From: Nocardia shimofusensis NBRC 100134
Lineage (GTDB): Bacteria; Actinomycetota; Actinomycetes; Mycobacteriales; Mycobacteriaceae
DNA: 64,000 nucleotides
Direction of reading: 5' to 3'
Assembly (NCBI RefSeq): GCF_001613125.1
Contig: NZ_BDBT01000007.1
Location: 62,001 to 126,000 of the forward strand
Shown: positions 19,001 to 26,608 of the stretch, one piece after another
Layout of the letters: each line of letters opens with the position of its first letter
Numbering within the stretch: position 1 is the first letter of the stretch
Notes under the pieces: generated by a model
Database searches by the model: none
The model's input: the letters and a program-made list of their open reading frames with translations, nothing else
What the model was told of the DNA's origin: nothing
Translations under genes and position numbers: made by a program

Positions 19001-20357
19001 GCATGCCCTCGGTGCCGACCTCACGGGCCACCCGGGTCACCTCGTCGGCGAACGCGGACAGCGTGTCGACCATCGTGTTGATGACCCCGGCCAGCGCCGC
19101 GACCTCGCCCTTGGCTTCCACGGTGATCTTCTGGCTCAGATCACCGCGCGCGACCGCGGTGGCGACCTGAGCGATCGACCGCACCTGGCCGGTCAGGTTG
19201 GAAGCCATCACATTGACGTTGTCGGTGAGGTCCTTCCAGGTGCCCGAGACCCCGCGCACGGTCGCCTGACCGCCGAGATTGCCCTCGGTGCCGACCTCGC
19301 GGGCCACCCGGGTGACCTCGTCGGCGAAGGAGGACAGCTGGTCGACCATCGTGTTGATGGTCTCTTTCAGCTCGAGGATCTCCCCGCGCGCGTCCACGCG
19401 GATCTTCTGGGTCAGGTCGCCGCGTGCGACGGCGGTGGTGACCTGGGCGATGGACCGCACCTGCGCGGTCAGGTTGTCGGCCATGACGTTGACCGACTCG
19501 GTGAGGTCCTTCCAGGTGCCCGAGACACCCTGCACATCGGCCTGGCCGCCCAGCCTGCCTTCGGTGCCGACCTCGCGGGAGACGCGGGTCACCTCGTCGG
19601 CGAAGGAAGAGAGCTGGTCGACCATCGTGTTGATGGTGTTCTTGAGTTCCAGGATTTCGCCGCGCGCGTCGACGGTGATGTTCTGGGTGAGGTCGCCGCG
19701 TGCGACGGCGGTGGCGACCTGGGCGATGGACCGCACCTGCGCGGTCAGGTTGCCTGCCATGAAGTTCACCGAGTCGGTCAGATCGCGCCAGGTGCCCGAG
19801 ACACCCTGCACGTCCGCCTGCCCGCCGAGGATGCCTTCGGTGCCGACTTCGCGGGAGACGCGGGTGACCTCGTCGGCGAAGGAGGACAGCTGGTCGACCA
19901 TCGTGTTGATGGTCTCTTTCAGCTCGAGGATCTCCCCGCGCGCGTCCACGGTGATCTTCTGCGACAGGTCGCCGCTGGCCACCGCGGTCGCGACTTGGGC
20001 GATGTCGCGGACCTGACTTGTCAGGTTGCCCGCCATCGCGTTCACCGAGTCCGTGAGGTCCTTCCAGGTGCCGGACACTTCGGGCACCTCGGCTTGCCCG
20101 CCGAGCTGTCCCTCCGTGCCGACCTCCCGGGCGACCCGAGTGACCTCGGAGGTGAACAGCGACAGCTGATCGACCATGCCGTTGAACACGGTCGCGATCT
20201 CGCCCAGCAACCCGTCGGCGTCGGTCGGCAGCCTGGTCCCGAAATCGCCGTCCCGAACCGCCGTGAGTCCGGCCAGGAGCTGGTGCAATTCGACCTGGCC
20301 GGTGGCCTCGGCCTGCTCCGATGCGGTGCGCACGGCTGCCGCCGCTGTATCCGTCAT
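16098..20357 (-). CDS. Poly-HAMP hybrid histidine kinase
   Basis: Very large cytosolic-looking hybrid kinase, about 1,419 residues, no clear membrane helix. Residues ~25-620 are tandem HAMP modules with six copies of GTEGxLGGQ spaced ~92 residues, as in fungal Nik1/group III and actinobacterial kinases. Then come a GAF domain (~640-790), a coiled coil, HisKA with [11 protein letters not shown], HATPase with [17 protein letters not shown] and GTGLGLS, a degenerate receiver, and a canonical C-terminal receiver ([18 protein letters not shown]). In the degenerate receiver the phospho-aspartate position appears to be Glu (VLELDMP) and the conserved Lys is lost. I chose the ATG at 20357, preceded by GAGGA; an in-frame ATG at 20369 is possible. 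Osmotic or redox sensing is known for relatives; the signal here is unknown. Confidence 0.88.
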   Translation of the reverse strand: MTDTAAAAVRTASEQAEATGQVELHQLLAGLTAVRDGDFGTRLPTDADGLLGEIATVFNGMVDQLSLFTSEVTRVAREVGTEGQLGGQAEVPEVSGTWKDLTDSVNAMAGNLTSQVRDIAQVATAVASGDLSQKITVDARGEILELKETINTMVDQLSSFADEVTRVSREVGTEGILGGQADVQGVSGTWRDLTDSVNFMAGNLTAQVRSIAQVATAVARGDLTQNITVDARGEILELKNTINTMVDQLSSFADEVTRVSREVGTEGRLGGQADVQGVSGTWKDLTESVNVMADNLTAQVRSIAQVTTAVARGDLTQKIRVDARGEILELKETINTMVDQLSSFADEVTRVAREVGTEGNLGGQATVRGVSGTWKDLTDNVNVMASNLTGQVRSIAQVATAVARGDLSQKITVEAKGEVAALAGVINTMVDTLSAFADEVTRVAREVGTEGMLGGQARVPNVAGTWKDLTDNVNSMANNLTNQVRNIAQVTTAVAQGDLTRKIDVDARGEILALKTTINTMVDQLSAFAAEVTRVAREVGSEGRLGGQAEVEGVSGTWKRLTENVNELAGNLTRQVRAIAEVTSAVAEGDLTRSITVEASGEVAELKDNINSMVESLRETTMANQDQDWLKTNLARISGLMQGQRDLHVVAELIMDELAPLVSAQFGAFYLSDETTEQPELILISSYGSPREPGQEVRFAYGQSLVGQAARSRRTIGVDDVPGDYLAISSGLGRTAPVNLLLLPIVVEDQVLGVIELASLHRFTRIHRDFLDQLMETVGVNVNTIIANARTDELLVESQRLTSELQARSEELQVQQDELQRSNAELEEKAALLATQNRDIEAKNLEIEHARQELETRAQELALASKYKSEFLANMSHELRTPLNSLLILAQLLAQNPTRNLTPKQVEYAGIIHSAGSDLLQLINDILDLSKVEAGKMDISPESVPLRKLLDYVEATFRPMTTQKNLGFRVVTSAGLPLDLLTDDSRLRQVLGNLLSNAVKFTEAGSVELRIEPATADELPAAARRHGPVVAFRVIDTGIGIAEHQLESIFGAFQQADGTTSRKYGGTGLGLSISREIAYLLGGAITAQSSPGKGSTFTLYLPVARPDFQDAPPQERTDSGQAAVTVERTPAPAAPQQLRRLLVVEERPQGLLSLVAQSAVGDLADSHDPRGPVQIVTAVGVEEAAAAMATEVFHCVVLELDMPDDAALRLLETMDGDAASSTVPVLAHNNRRLGAEQERLLQERTSRQPLELLSSLDELRERIALHVAAEAPGDVLPLVRGEEAPATAPVHPDGRLAGRTVLIVDDDARNLFALSSILELQGITVLHAENGREGIDTLLAHPETDLVLMDVMMPEMDGYTATAKIREMPEYVDLPIIAVTAKAMLGDREKSIASGANDYVTKPVDADALIACIQHWLGA
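18490..20165 (-). repeat. Six ~276-bp tandem units encoding HAMP pairs
   Basis: Within the hybrid kinase gene, near-identical units recur every ~276 bases; the GTEGxLGGQ codons fall near 20110, 19835, 19560, 19280, 19005 and 18725. They encode the poly-HAMP array. Similarity between units could allow recombination that changes the repeat number. Confidence 0.85.
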
Positions 20358-20369
20358 GACCGTCCTCAT

Positions 20370-20635
20370 ATCGTGATCGGCTCGGACCGGACGCGCGCGG
20401 AACCGAGCGGGAACGCCGGGGCCGGCTGCCGTGCGCTCGACAGCCGGCCGGCTGGTGGCGGCTGGTCCCCCGGCAACTCTACGTCCCCCTCGTTCCAGGC
20501 GATGCAGATGCCGGATCGAGGTATGCCGATACTCGTCCGCCGTCTCGGGGGCGGCGTCGGAGCGGGCGAGATCGGGCGCGCCTGCTGAACAGGCATGGGT
20601 GGGTAGGCGGCGTGCTCGAACGACGTGGGTGGCTG
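20370..20635. other. Intergenic region with no supported gene
   Basis: About 265 bases between the kinase start and the stop of the methyltransferase gene on the same strand. It should hold the kinase promoter, but I see no convincing box. A 76-codon open frame inside lacks a ribosome site and has proline/arginine-rich composition. Confidence 0.4.
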
Positions 20636-21436
20636 TCAGGCGACTCGGGTGCCGACGGCGACGAGGGTGGTGGCGTCGAAGTGGGTGGTCGAGGAAGAGG
20701 CGAGTGTGTCGAGGTAGATCTGCCGGACGGCGCGGATCCGGTCGGCGTCGAGGTCGGCGAGTGCGCCGACGAAGCCCGATCCGGTGACGAGGAGCCAGGC
20801 GAGTTCGGGAGTGACGGGCAGGTGCAGGGGGTGTTCGTCGACGGTGACCTCGCGCAATCCCTGGTCGGTCAGCCACGTGCGGTATTCCTCGGCCCGGTTG
20901 ATGTCGTCGAGGAGGCGGGCAGGCCTCGGCGGTGTGGGCGTGCCGGTGACCTCGGCGACGGCGTCGCGCAACGCACGGCCGGGGACTTCCATCGCGCCGC
21001 GACGCCAGATGGTGAGCCCGACGCGGCCGCCGGGCCGCGCTCGGCTGATGAGATGGCGGGTTCCTGCGGTCATATCGGGAAAGAAGAAGATTCCCAGCAC
21101 GGCGTGGACGATGTCGTAGCCGTGGCCGGGCCAGGTGGTGGCGTCGGCGAGATGGGCGTGTATCTGAGGCAGGTCGGCGGCGTTCCTGCCGAGTTCGGCG
21201 AGCAGGGGTGCGGACAGATCGATGGCGTCGAGGTGCCCGCCGGGGCCGATGAGGCGGGCCGCGGGGATCGCCGAGGCGCCGGTGCCACAGCAGGCGTCGA
21301 GGACGCGGTCGCCGGGCGCGGGTGCGGTGGCGGCGACGGTCGCGGCTCCGATGGGGTCCCAGAGGTGAGCCGCGAGGCGCTGGAAGTCGCTGCCTGCGGT
21401 GTCGAAGGCACGGAGCTGACGGTCGTCCACGGACAT
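20636..21436 (-). CDS. Class I SAM-dependent methyltransferase
   Basis: 266 residues with a Rossmann methyltransferase core: motif I RVLDACCGTGASAI, the acidic strand-2 residue in LDAIDLS, and a motif near VHAVLGIFFF. It resembles UbiE/MenG-like small-molecule methyltransferases; the substrate is unknown. The ATG at 21436 (MSVDDRQ) is the natural start because sequence further upstream runs into an AT-rich control region. It diverges from the secreted-protein gene, with a Zur-like box 26-49 bases upstream of its start, so zinc control is possible. Confidence 0.82.
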   Translation of the reverse strand: MSVDDRQLRAFDTAGSDFQRLAAHLWDPIGAATVAATAPAPGDRVLDACCGTGASAIPAARLIGPGGHLDAIDLSAPLLAELGRNAADLPQIHAHLADATTWPGHGYDIVHAVLGIFFFPDMTAGTRHLISRARPGGRVGLTIWRRGAMEVPGRALRDAVAEVTGTPTPPRPARLLDDINRAEEYRTWLTDQGLREVTVDEHPLHLPVTPELAWLLVTGSGFVGALADLDADRIRAVRQIYLDTLASSSTTHFDATTLVAVGTRVA

Positions 21437-21461
21437 GGCTCGATGATATCCATCCGGACTA

Positions 21462-21485
21462 TGCAAATGGAAATCATTATCGTTA
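21462..21485 (+). promoter_or_regulatory. Zur-like box between methyltransferase and secreted-protein genes
   Basis: A 24-base AT-rich element with the core TGGAAATCATTATCG at 21468-21482, which agrees at 12 of 15 positions with the TGAAAATCATTTTCA-type zinc-uptake-regulator box. Twenty of the 24 bases recur in inverted orientation at 22332-22355. It lies in the divergent promoter region and could control either or both genes. Confidence 0.5.
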
Positions 21486-21535
21486 TGATCCGTGCGGCCT
21501 TCAGCCACTTCGCACTTCGATGAGGGATGTCAACT

Positions 21536-22243
21536 ATGTCGATCACCAGGACCGTCGCCACAGCTCTGGGCGCGGCCACGCTCTTCACCGCCATGACAGC
21601 CGGTCATGCCACGGCACAGGCGACTCCACCCGGCGGCGTGGGGTTTCACGCCGAAACCACCGAGACGGCCACCATCGTGTCCATCGACAGCGGCACGATG
21701 AGTGTCGAGGACGGCGTCTTCACGATCGCGGCCGAGGACGGCACCGTCCTCGCAGGAACCGAATTGTCCTTCCGTGTCGATGATTTCGTATTTCCCATCG
21801 CGGCCCGGATCGCCGAACGCACCGCCACTCTGACGCCGCAGTTCGATCTCGCGCACGCGAAATACCAGCCGGTCGCCCTCCCCTTCGAGGACAAGGCTCC
21901 CTGGAAGAACGAGTACGACCGTGAACAGGCCGCCTGGAGCCGGATGACCAGCACCATCTCCATGGGTGCGACCGTCGGCACGCTGGTCGGCGGCCTCGGT
22001 GGTGCGGCGGTGGGCTGCGTGCTCGGCGGGATCGCGGGAGCGACGGTCGCGTCGGCGGCCATCGTCGGATTGTTCGGCGCCTTCGTCCCGGCCGCGGCCG
22101 TGGGCTGCGTGGGCGGAATCCTCGCGATCGGGGCCCTGGGCACGGTGGCCGGACAGTTGCTGGTGACCGCGCCGGTCGCGATCATGGCCGCCGCGCAGTA
22201 CTTCACCACCATCACCTCCCCCGCGCCCGCTCCGGCCAAGTAG
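21536..22243 (+). CDS. Secreted protein with glycine-zipper segment
   Basis: 235 residues with a Sec signal peptide (hydrophobic core, likely cleavage after ATAQA near residue 28). The mature N-terminal part is a soluble domain of about 85 residues; the C-terminal half is a run of Gly/Ala-rich hydrophobic segments (TLVGGLGGAAVGCVLGG) like glycine zippers that insert in membranes. It resembles Nocardia-type exported proteins of unknown function. The ATG at 21536 has GAGGGA eight bases upstream. The Zur-like box at 21462 lies about 50 bases upstream. A perfect hairpin follows the stop. Confidence 0.75.
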   Translation: MSITRTVATALGAATLFTAMTAGHATAQATPPGGVGFHAETTETATIVSIDSGTMSVEDGVFTIAAEDGTVLAGTELSFRVDDFVFPIAARIAERTATLTPQFDLAHAKYQPVALPFEDKAPWKNEYDREQAAWSRMTSTISMGATVGTLVGGLGGAAVGCVLGGIAGATVASAAIVGLFGAFVPAAAVGCVGGILAIGALGTVAGQLLVTAPVAIMAAAQYFTTITSPAPAPAK

Positions 22244-22251
22244 TCCACCCG

Positions 22252-22280
22252 ATGCCCGGCGGTCGTCGACCGCCGGGCAT
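22252..22280 (+). terminator. Strong hairpin terminator after the secreted-protein gene
   Basis: Perfect 13-base stem (ATGCCCGGCGGTC / GACCGCCGGGCAT) with a three-base loop, nine bases after the stop codon. No T-tract follows. Confidence 0.65.
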
Positions 22281-22301
22281 TCGAAAGGCCCACTGCGCGA
22301 A

Positions 22302-22330
22302 GCCTTTCGCATTCGAACGCCTTTCGCATT
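22302..22330. repeat. Direct repeat GCCTTTCGCATT
   Basis: The 12-mer occurs at 22302-22313 and again at 22319-22330, immediately upstream of the second Zur-like box. It may be part of the promoter or a second regulator's site. Confidence 0.4.
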
Positions 22331-22331
22331 T

Positions 22332-22355
22332 TAACGAGAACGATTATCATTTGCA
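22332..22355 (-). promoter_or_regulatory. Zur-like box upstream of the ATP-grasp operon
   Basis: On the - strand this reads TGCAAATG followed by an AATCGTTCTCGTTA block, matching the element at 21462-21485 at 20 of 24 positions. The core TGATAATCGTTCTCG matches the Zur-type consensus at 11 of 15 positions. It ends 26 bases before the ATG of the ATP-grasp gene, a repressor-like position for the ten-gene operon. Confidence 0.5.
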
Positions 22356-22381
22356 CGCCTACGTGATGTCGAGGAGGCCGC

Positions 22382-23647
22382 ATGGGGCATCTACTCATGG
22401 TGGAGAGCTGGGTCGGGTCGATGAGCACTCTGCTGCCACGCGGAATTCACCGCCGAGACCACAGGTTCACCTTCCTGACCAGGGATCTCGGTCACTACCT
22501 GAGGTCAGCGAACGCGGCCGGTCATCCGCTGCTGGGCGCCGCGAACATCGTCTCCGCCGAAACCAACGACGAAGCCGCGCTGCTTCCTTTCGTGCGCGGG
22601 CTCCACGAGGCGCTGCGGTTCGACGGTGTGCTGTCCTCGTGTGACTACTACCTGCCGACGGTCGCGGCCATCGCCGCCGACCTCGGGCTTCCCGGACCGA
22701 GCCGGTCCGCGGTCGCCGCCGCGTGCAGCAAAGCGGCGACCCGCCGGATCTGCGCAGCCGCGGGTGTTCCCGGCCCCGAGTTCGCGGTCGCGGACCAGTG
22801 GAGCGAGATCGCCGCCGCGGCGGACCGGATCGGATATCCGGTGGTCGTCAAACCGGTCGACCTGTGCGGCGGAATGTTCGTCCGCCTGGTCGACAACGCC
22901 GATCAACTGGCCGCCGCCGTGGCAGCGATCGCGGGGTTCCCGGTGAACGCGCGTGGGCAGCTGCGGGCGCCGGAGGTGCTGATCGAGCAGTATGTGCACG
23001 GTCCGGAATACAGTGTCGAGACCGTGACGTGGGCCGGTCACACCTCGGTCGTCGGCATCACCGACAAGCGGGTGGTCGGCTCGGGGTGCTTCATCGAGGC
23101 CGGGCACATGTTCCCGGCGGCGCTCGAGCCCGATCAGGCCGAAAGTATCGGCGATCTCGCGCGATCCGCGATCGAGGCGCTGGGCCTGGACGGCACGGTG
23201 GCGCACATCGAGATCAAATCGACCACCGCGGGTCCGCGTCTGATCGAAGTCAACCCCCGGCCCGCGGGCAACCGGATCACCGAACTGGTGCGCCGAGTCA
23301 CCGGCATCGACCTCCCCGCGGTCCACGCGGATCTGGCGGCAGGCCGCCGACCCGAGCTGGACACGCGCGATACCGGAATCGGCAGTGCCGCCATCGCTTT
23401 CCTGGTGCCGGACCGAGCGGGCGAACTCGAGCGCATCGACGGCAGCGACGGGTGGTCCGGCGCCGGGCACGTCGTCGAGCATCAGCTGGCCGAGGCGGGA
23501 AAGCTCGTGCGGGCGGCCGACAACAACAACGAGTACCTCGGCCACGTGATGGTCGTCGATCCGGCGCCGGATGCCGCGGGGACGATCGCGCAGAAGCTGA
23601 TCGAGAACCTGCACGTGTCCTATCGCGACACCGGCGAACTCGCATGA
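22382..23647 (+). CDS. ATP-grasp ligase, first gene of a putative metallophore operon
   Basis: 421-residue ATP-grasp enzyme of the carbamoyl-phosphate-synthase/BacD-like amino-acid ligase type. The central ATP-grasp part holds GYPVVVKPVDLCGGMFV (nucleotide lysine), VLIEQYVHGPEYSVE and the metal-binding IEVNPRPAGNRI. It should activate a carboxylate as acyl phosphate and join it to an amine, giving an amide or dipeptide. GAGGAGG lies four bases upstream of the ATG. The stop overlaps the next start (ATGA). The Zur-like box and a direct repeat lie upstream. The role in building a chelator is inferred from the neighbours. Confidence 0.85.
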   Translation: MGHLLMVESWVGSMSTLLPRGIHRRDHRFTFLTRDLGHYLRSANAAGHPLLGAANIVSAETNDEAALLPFVRGLHEALRFDGVLSSCDYYLPTVAAIAADLGLPGPSRSAVAAACSKAATRRICAAAGVPGPEFAVADQWSEIAAAADRIGYPVVVKPVDLCGGMFVRLVDNADQLAAAVAAIAGFPVNARGQLRAPEVLIEQYVHGPEYSVETVTWAGHTSVVGITDKRVVGSGCFIEAGHMFPAALEPDQAESIGDLARSAIEALGLDGTVAHIEIKSTTAGPRLIEVNPRPAGNRITELVRRVTGIDLPAVHADLAAGRRPELDTRDTGIGSAAIAFLVPDRAGELERIDGSDGWSGAGHVVEHQLAEAGKLVRAADNNNEYLGHVMVVDPAPDAAGTIAQKLIENLHVSYRDTGELA

Positions 23648-24504
23648 TGCCGACGCAGCGGCCGACCGCCGCAGAGCGACCGGCCACCGTGGCAGAGCTC
23701 GTCGACCTGGTCCGCGCCCGCGCGCTGGGCCCCGCACCCGGTGTGCTGACCGTCGCCACCGCCTTCTCGACCGTCTACGGCACCAAGCACGCCGGTCGCT
23801 CCCACGGCTACCACAACGAGATACTCAGCCTCCGTGTCGGTTCCGTGGTCGGCTCGTGCGGACTCGAGGGGCCGCAGCGCCGCGATCTGTCCGGTGTCCT
23901 GGACGACTGCGTGGGCGCGAGCGTCGGCGACCTGCTCGATCATCCCGTCCCCGCCGTCCGCATCGCGGCACTCGACGCCTATCTCATGCACGTCCATCCG
24001 CACCCGCGAGCAGCCGGGGCCTCCGGCAGGCCGGTGATCGTCGACGGGCCGTCCTCGCTGGCCAAATCGCAGCGCCGCGCGCGAGCGGTCGTCGATCTGC
24101 TGCCGGCCGGCAAGGTCGGCACAGTCCTGGTGGTCGGTGTCGTCAATTCTCTTCTGGCCCAGCTACGTCGGCGTGGCCTGTCCTACATCGCCTGCGACAA
24201 CGCGGGTGGAACCACCGAATGGGGCGAGAACATCGTGACATCGACCACCGCTGTCACCGACGAGTACGACGCGATGCTGGTCACCGGGATGACGCTGGTG
24301 AACGGCAGCTTCGACGCCCTGCTCCAGGACGCGGGCAGACGAGGGATTCCCCTGGTGATGTTCGCGCAGAGCGGCAGCGCGGTCTTGCCGTGGTTCCTCG
24401 GCGAGCGGGCCGTCACCGCGGTCTCCGCCGAGCCGTACCCGTTCTTCTCCCTCGACGGCAACCCGAGCACGCTTTTCCACTACCGGAACGGGGATCGGCG
24501 ATGA
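23644..24504 (+). CDS. DUF364-like putative heavy-metal chelation protein
   Basis: 286 residues resembling the DUF364/DUF4213 family that Pfam labels 'putative heavy-metal chelation'. Supporting stretches are the N-terminal TAFSTVYGTKHAG region and the C-terminal DAMLVTGMTLVNGSFDALL, with a late GIPLVMFAQSGSAVLP. No enzymatic reaction is established for the family; members often sit beside FecCD-type metal importers, as here. It overlaps the ATP-grasp and PLP genes by four bases each. It may handle the metal or hydrolyse/assemble the chelate; that is inference. Confidence 0.7.
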   Translation: MMPTQRPTAAERPATVAELVDLVRARALGPAPGVLTVATAFSTVYGTKHAGRSHGYHNEILSLRVGSVVGSCGLEGPQRRDLSGVLDDCVGASVGDLLDHPVPAVRIAALDAYLMHVHPHPRAAGASGRPVIVDGPSSLAKSQRRARAVVDLLPAGKVGTVLVVGVVNSLLAQLRRRGLSYIACDNAGGTTEWGENIVTSTTAVTDEYDAMLVTGMTLVNGSFDALLQDAGRRGIPLVMFAQSGSAVLPWFLGERAVTAVSAEPYPFFSLDGNPSTLFHYRNGDRR

Positions 24505-25568
24505 CCGCGGTCGAGCCCCACGGCGGGCGCGACGGACTGCTCCGCCTCATCGGCGGCACGCCACTGACCCTGGTGCCCGCGAACGCGACGGGGGACGCGC
24601 ACTACTGGGCGAAGATCGAATCGGCGGGCGTGGGCGGGATGAAAGCCCGTGCCGCGACGGCGATGCTGACCGCGGCGGCGGACCGCGGCGAACTGCTGCC
24701 CGGCGCGGCGATCGTCGAATCCACCAGCGGCACGCTCGGTATCGGATTGGCATTGGCGGGAAAGGCGCTGGGGCATCCGGTGATCCTGGTCGTCGATTGT
24801 GAGCTCGAACCCGAGATGCGGGCATTGTTCGATCTCTACGGCGTCGAGCTCGAGATCGTCGATCACCCGCATCCGCAGGGCGGATGGCAACGCGCTCGCC
24901 TGGATCGGCTCGCCGACATCCTCGCCGCGACGCCGAACGCCTATTGGCCGGATCAGTACAGCAATCCCGACAACGCGTCGGGCTATACCGCGATGGCGCG
25001 CGAGATCCTCGGCCAGGCCGAACCGATGGACGTGCTCGTCACCACCGTCGGGTCGGGCGGGCACTGCGCGGGCCTGACCCGGCACTTGCGGGAACACTGG
25101 CCGCAGCTGCGCGTGGTCGGCGTGGACTCGGTCGGTTCGCGGATCTTCGGCCAACCGGCGAGGACCCGGATCATGCGCGGCCTGGGTAGCAGCATTCTGC
25201 CGCGCAACGTCGTCTATTCCGACTACGACGAGGTGCACTGGGTCGGCCCCGTGGAAGCCGTCGCCGCCTGCCGGACGCTCGCCGCGCGGACCTGCCTGGC
25301 GGGCGGATGGAGCACCGGCGCCGCGGCGCTGGTGGCGGGGTGGATCGCGAGCCGCGAGCCGGGAACGCGCGTGCTCACTGTCTTCCCCGACGGACCGCAC
25401 CGCTACCTGAGCACCATCTACGACGACGCCTGGTGCGCGGCGCGCGGTCTGCTCGCCGATCCACGCACCGAGCCCACCGAACTGACCAGACCCGACGAAC
25501 GCGAAGTCGAAGGATGGGGTCGTTGTCCGGTCGTCCGCGATCCCGCGACCCCGGAGGTGCTGCTGTGA
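24501..25568 (+). CDS. Cysteine-synthase-like PLP enzyme (fold type II)
   Basis: 355 residues of the beta-replacement family that includes cysteine synthase and SbnA. The presumed PLP lysine is K48 in GVGGMKARAA, where typical members have GGSVKDR or TGSFKDR. The phosphate-side loops are ESTSGTLGIG and TVGSGGHCAG. It likely joins a nucleophile to the beta carbon of a serine- or cysteine-derived substrate, as SbnA does for 2,3-diaminopropionate. No SbnB-like dehydrogenase is next to it. It overlaps both neighbours (ATGA, GTGA), so it is an integral part of the operon. Confidence 0.82.
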   Translation: MTAVEPHGGRDGLLRLIGGTPLTLVPANATGDAHYWAKIESAGVGGMKARAATAMLTAAADRGELLPGAAIVESTSGTLGIGLALAGKALGHPVILVVDCELEPEMRALFDLYGVELEIVDHPHPQGGWQRARLDRLADILAATPNAYWPDQYSNPDNASGYTAMAREILGQAEPMDVLVTTVGSGGHCAGLTRHLREHWPQLRVVGVDSVGSRIFGQPARTRIMRGLGSSILPRNVVYSDYDEVHWVGPVEAVAACRTLAARTCLAGGWSTGAAALVAGWIASREPGTRVLTVFPDGPHRYLSTIYDDAWCAARGLLADPRTEPTELTRPDEREVEGWGRCPVVRDPATPEVLL

Positions 25569-26608
25569 GACTGGACTGGCACAGCACCCGGATCGAACTG
25601 ACCGAGCCGCTGCGTATCTCGCGGGCGACCATCGCCGCCCGCGATGCCGTCTGGGTGAGCCTGACTCATCAGCAGGCCCAGGGCTGGGGCGAGGTCGTCA
25701 CCAGCCCGCGCCTGGGAATCACCCTCGACTCCATCGACCGTGCGCTGCGTCGAGCGGCCGAATGGGTCGCCACGGACGCTGATCCACGGCGCCTGCGCGA
25801 TCGCCTGCCCGAACTGCGCGCGGCACTGTCCGGCGCGCTGCCGGTGGTCGCGGCCGTCGACGCGGCACTGCACGACTGCCTTGCGGTGCGCGCGGGGCAG
25901 CCGCTGTACTCCTATCTCGGCATGCCCGAATGGGATCGGGTGCCGACCGCCTACACACTGGGCATCCTGCCCGCCGACATCGCGGTGATCACCGCGCGTG
26001 AACGGGTGGCGGCGGGCTTCACGGTGCTCAAGCTCAAACTGGGCTCCGCCGACACCGCCGAGGACGTCGCGAGGGTGCGCGCAGTACACGAGGCCGTGCC
26101 CGGCGCCGCGTTGATCCTCGATCCCAACGGCGCGTGGGACGCCGACACCGCCGTGCGGGTGATCACCGAACTCGCCGGATGCCATGTGGTCGCCGTCGAA
26201 CAACCGGTGCCCGCGGGAGGTCTCGACGCGCTCGACGCGGTCGCCACCGCTGTCTCGGTGCCGGTGATCGCCGATGAGGATGCCGCCTCGGTCGAAGACC
26301 TGGCCGCCTTGCCCGCGGCGGTGGCAGGCATCAATATCAAGCTGGCCGAATGCGGCGGCCTGCACGCGGCCGCCACCATGATCGAGTGGGCCCGACATGC
26401 CGGCGTCGAGGTCATGCTCGGCTGCCAGGCATCGACGTCACTGGGTATCGCTCCGGCCGCGCACCTGAGCGGAGCGGCCCGCTGGGTCGACCTGGACGGG
26501 CATCTGCTCATCGCCGATGATCCCTGGCGCGGGCTCGCGGGGGCGGACGGCATCCTGCGCCGCCCTGCCGGGGCAGGTATCGGAGTCACGCGATGTGGTG
26601 CGGCATGA
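25565..26608 (+). CDS. Enolase-superfamily epimerase/racemase-like enzyme
   Basis: 347 residues of the muconate-lactonising subgroup. All expected active-site residues are visible: catalytic K156/K158 (KLKLG), metal ligands D186 (LDPNG), E212 (VEQPV) and D237 (ADED), and K259 (NIKLAECGG). Relatives are dipeptide epimerases, N-succinyl amino acid racemases and o-succinylbenzoate synthase. Beside an ATP-grasp ligase, an epimerase acting on a dipeptide-like or N-acyl amino acid intermediate is the most attractive reading. It starts with a GTG that overlaps the PLP gene stop. Confidence 0.85.
   Translation: MRLDWHSTRIELTEPLRISRATIAARDAVWVSLTHQQAQGWGEVVTSPRLGITLDSIDRALRRAAEWVATDADPRRLRDRLPELRAALSGALPVVAAVDAALHDCLAVRAGQPLYSYLGMPEWDRVPTAYTLGILPADIAVITARERVAAGFTVLKLKLGSADTAEDVARVRAVHEAVPGAALILDPNGAWDADTAVRVITELAGCHVVAVEQPVPAGGLDALDAVATAVSVPVIADEDAASVEDLAALPAAVAGINIKLAECGGLHAAATMIEWARHAGVEVMLGCQASTSLGIAPAAHLSGAARWVDLDGHLLIADDPWRGLAGADGILRRPAGAGIGVTRCGAA

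Noticed and set aside
18490-20165. Regular repeats that could suggest a CRISPR or minisatellite
   Set aside because: Units are ~276 bp, in frame, and encode HAMP modules; no short repeat-spacer pattern.
17226-20588. An open frame of 1,120 codons antisense to the poly-HAMP kinase gene
   Set aside because: It arises from high-GC codon bias on the opposite strand of a repetitive gene; its protein shows only repeated Val/Asp/Gly/His-rich segments, no domains, while the other strand encodes clear kinase motifs.
20366-20596. A 76-codon frame upstream of the hybrid kinase
   Set aside because: No ribosome site, proline/arginine-rich composition, and it overlaps the kinase control region.
21462-21485. 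Iron-type IdeR/DmdR box
   Set aside because: The TTAGGTTAGSCTAACCTAA-type consensus is absent; the AATCATT core fits Zur/Fur-type sites better.
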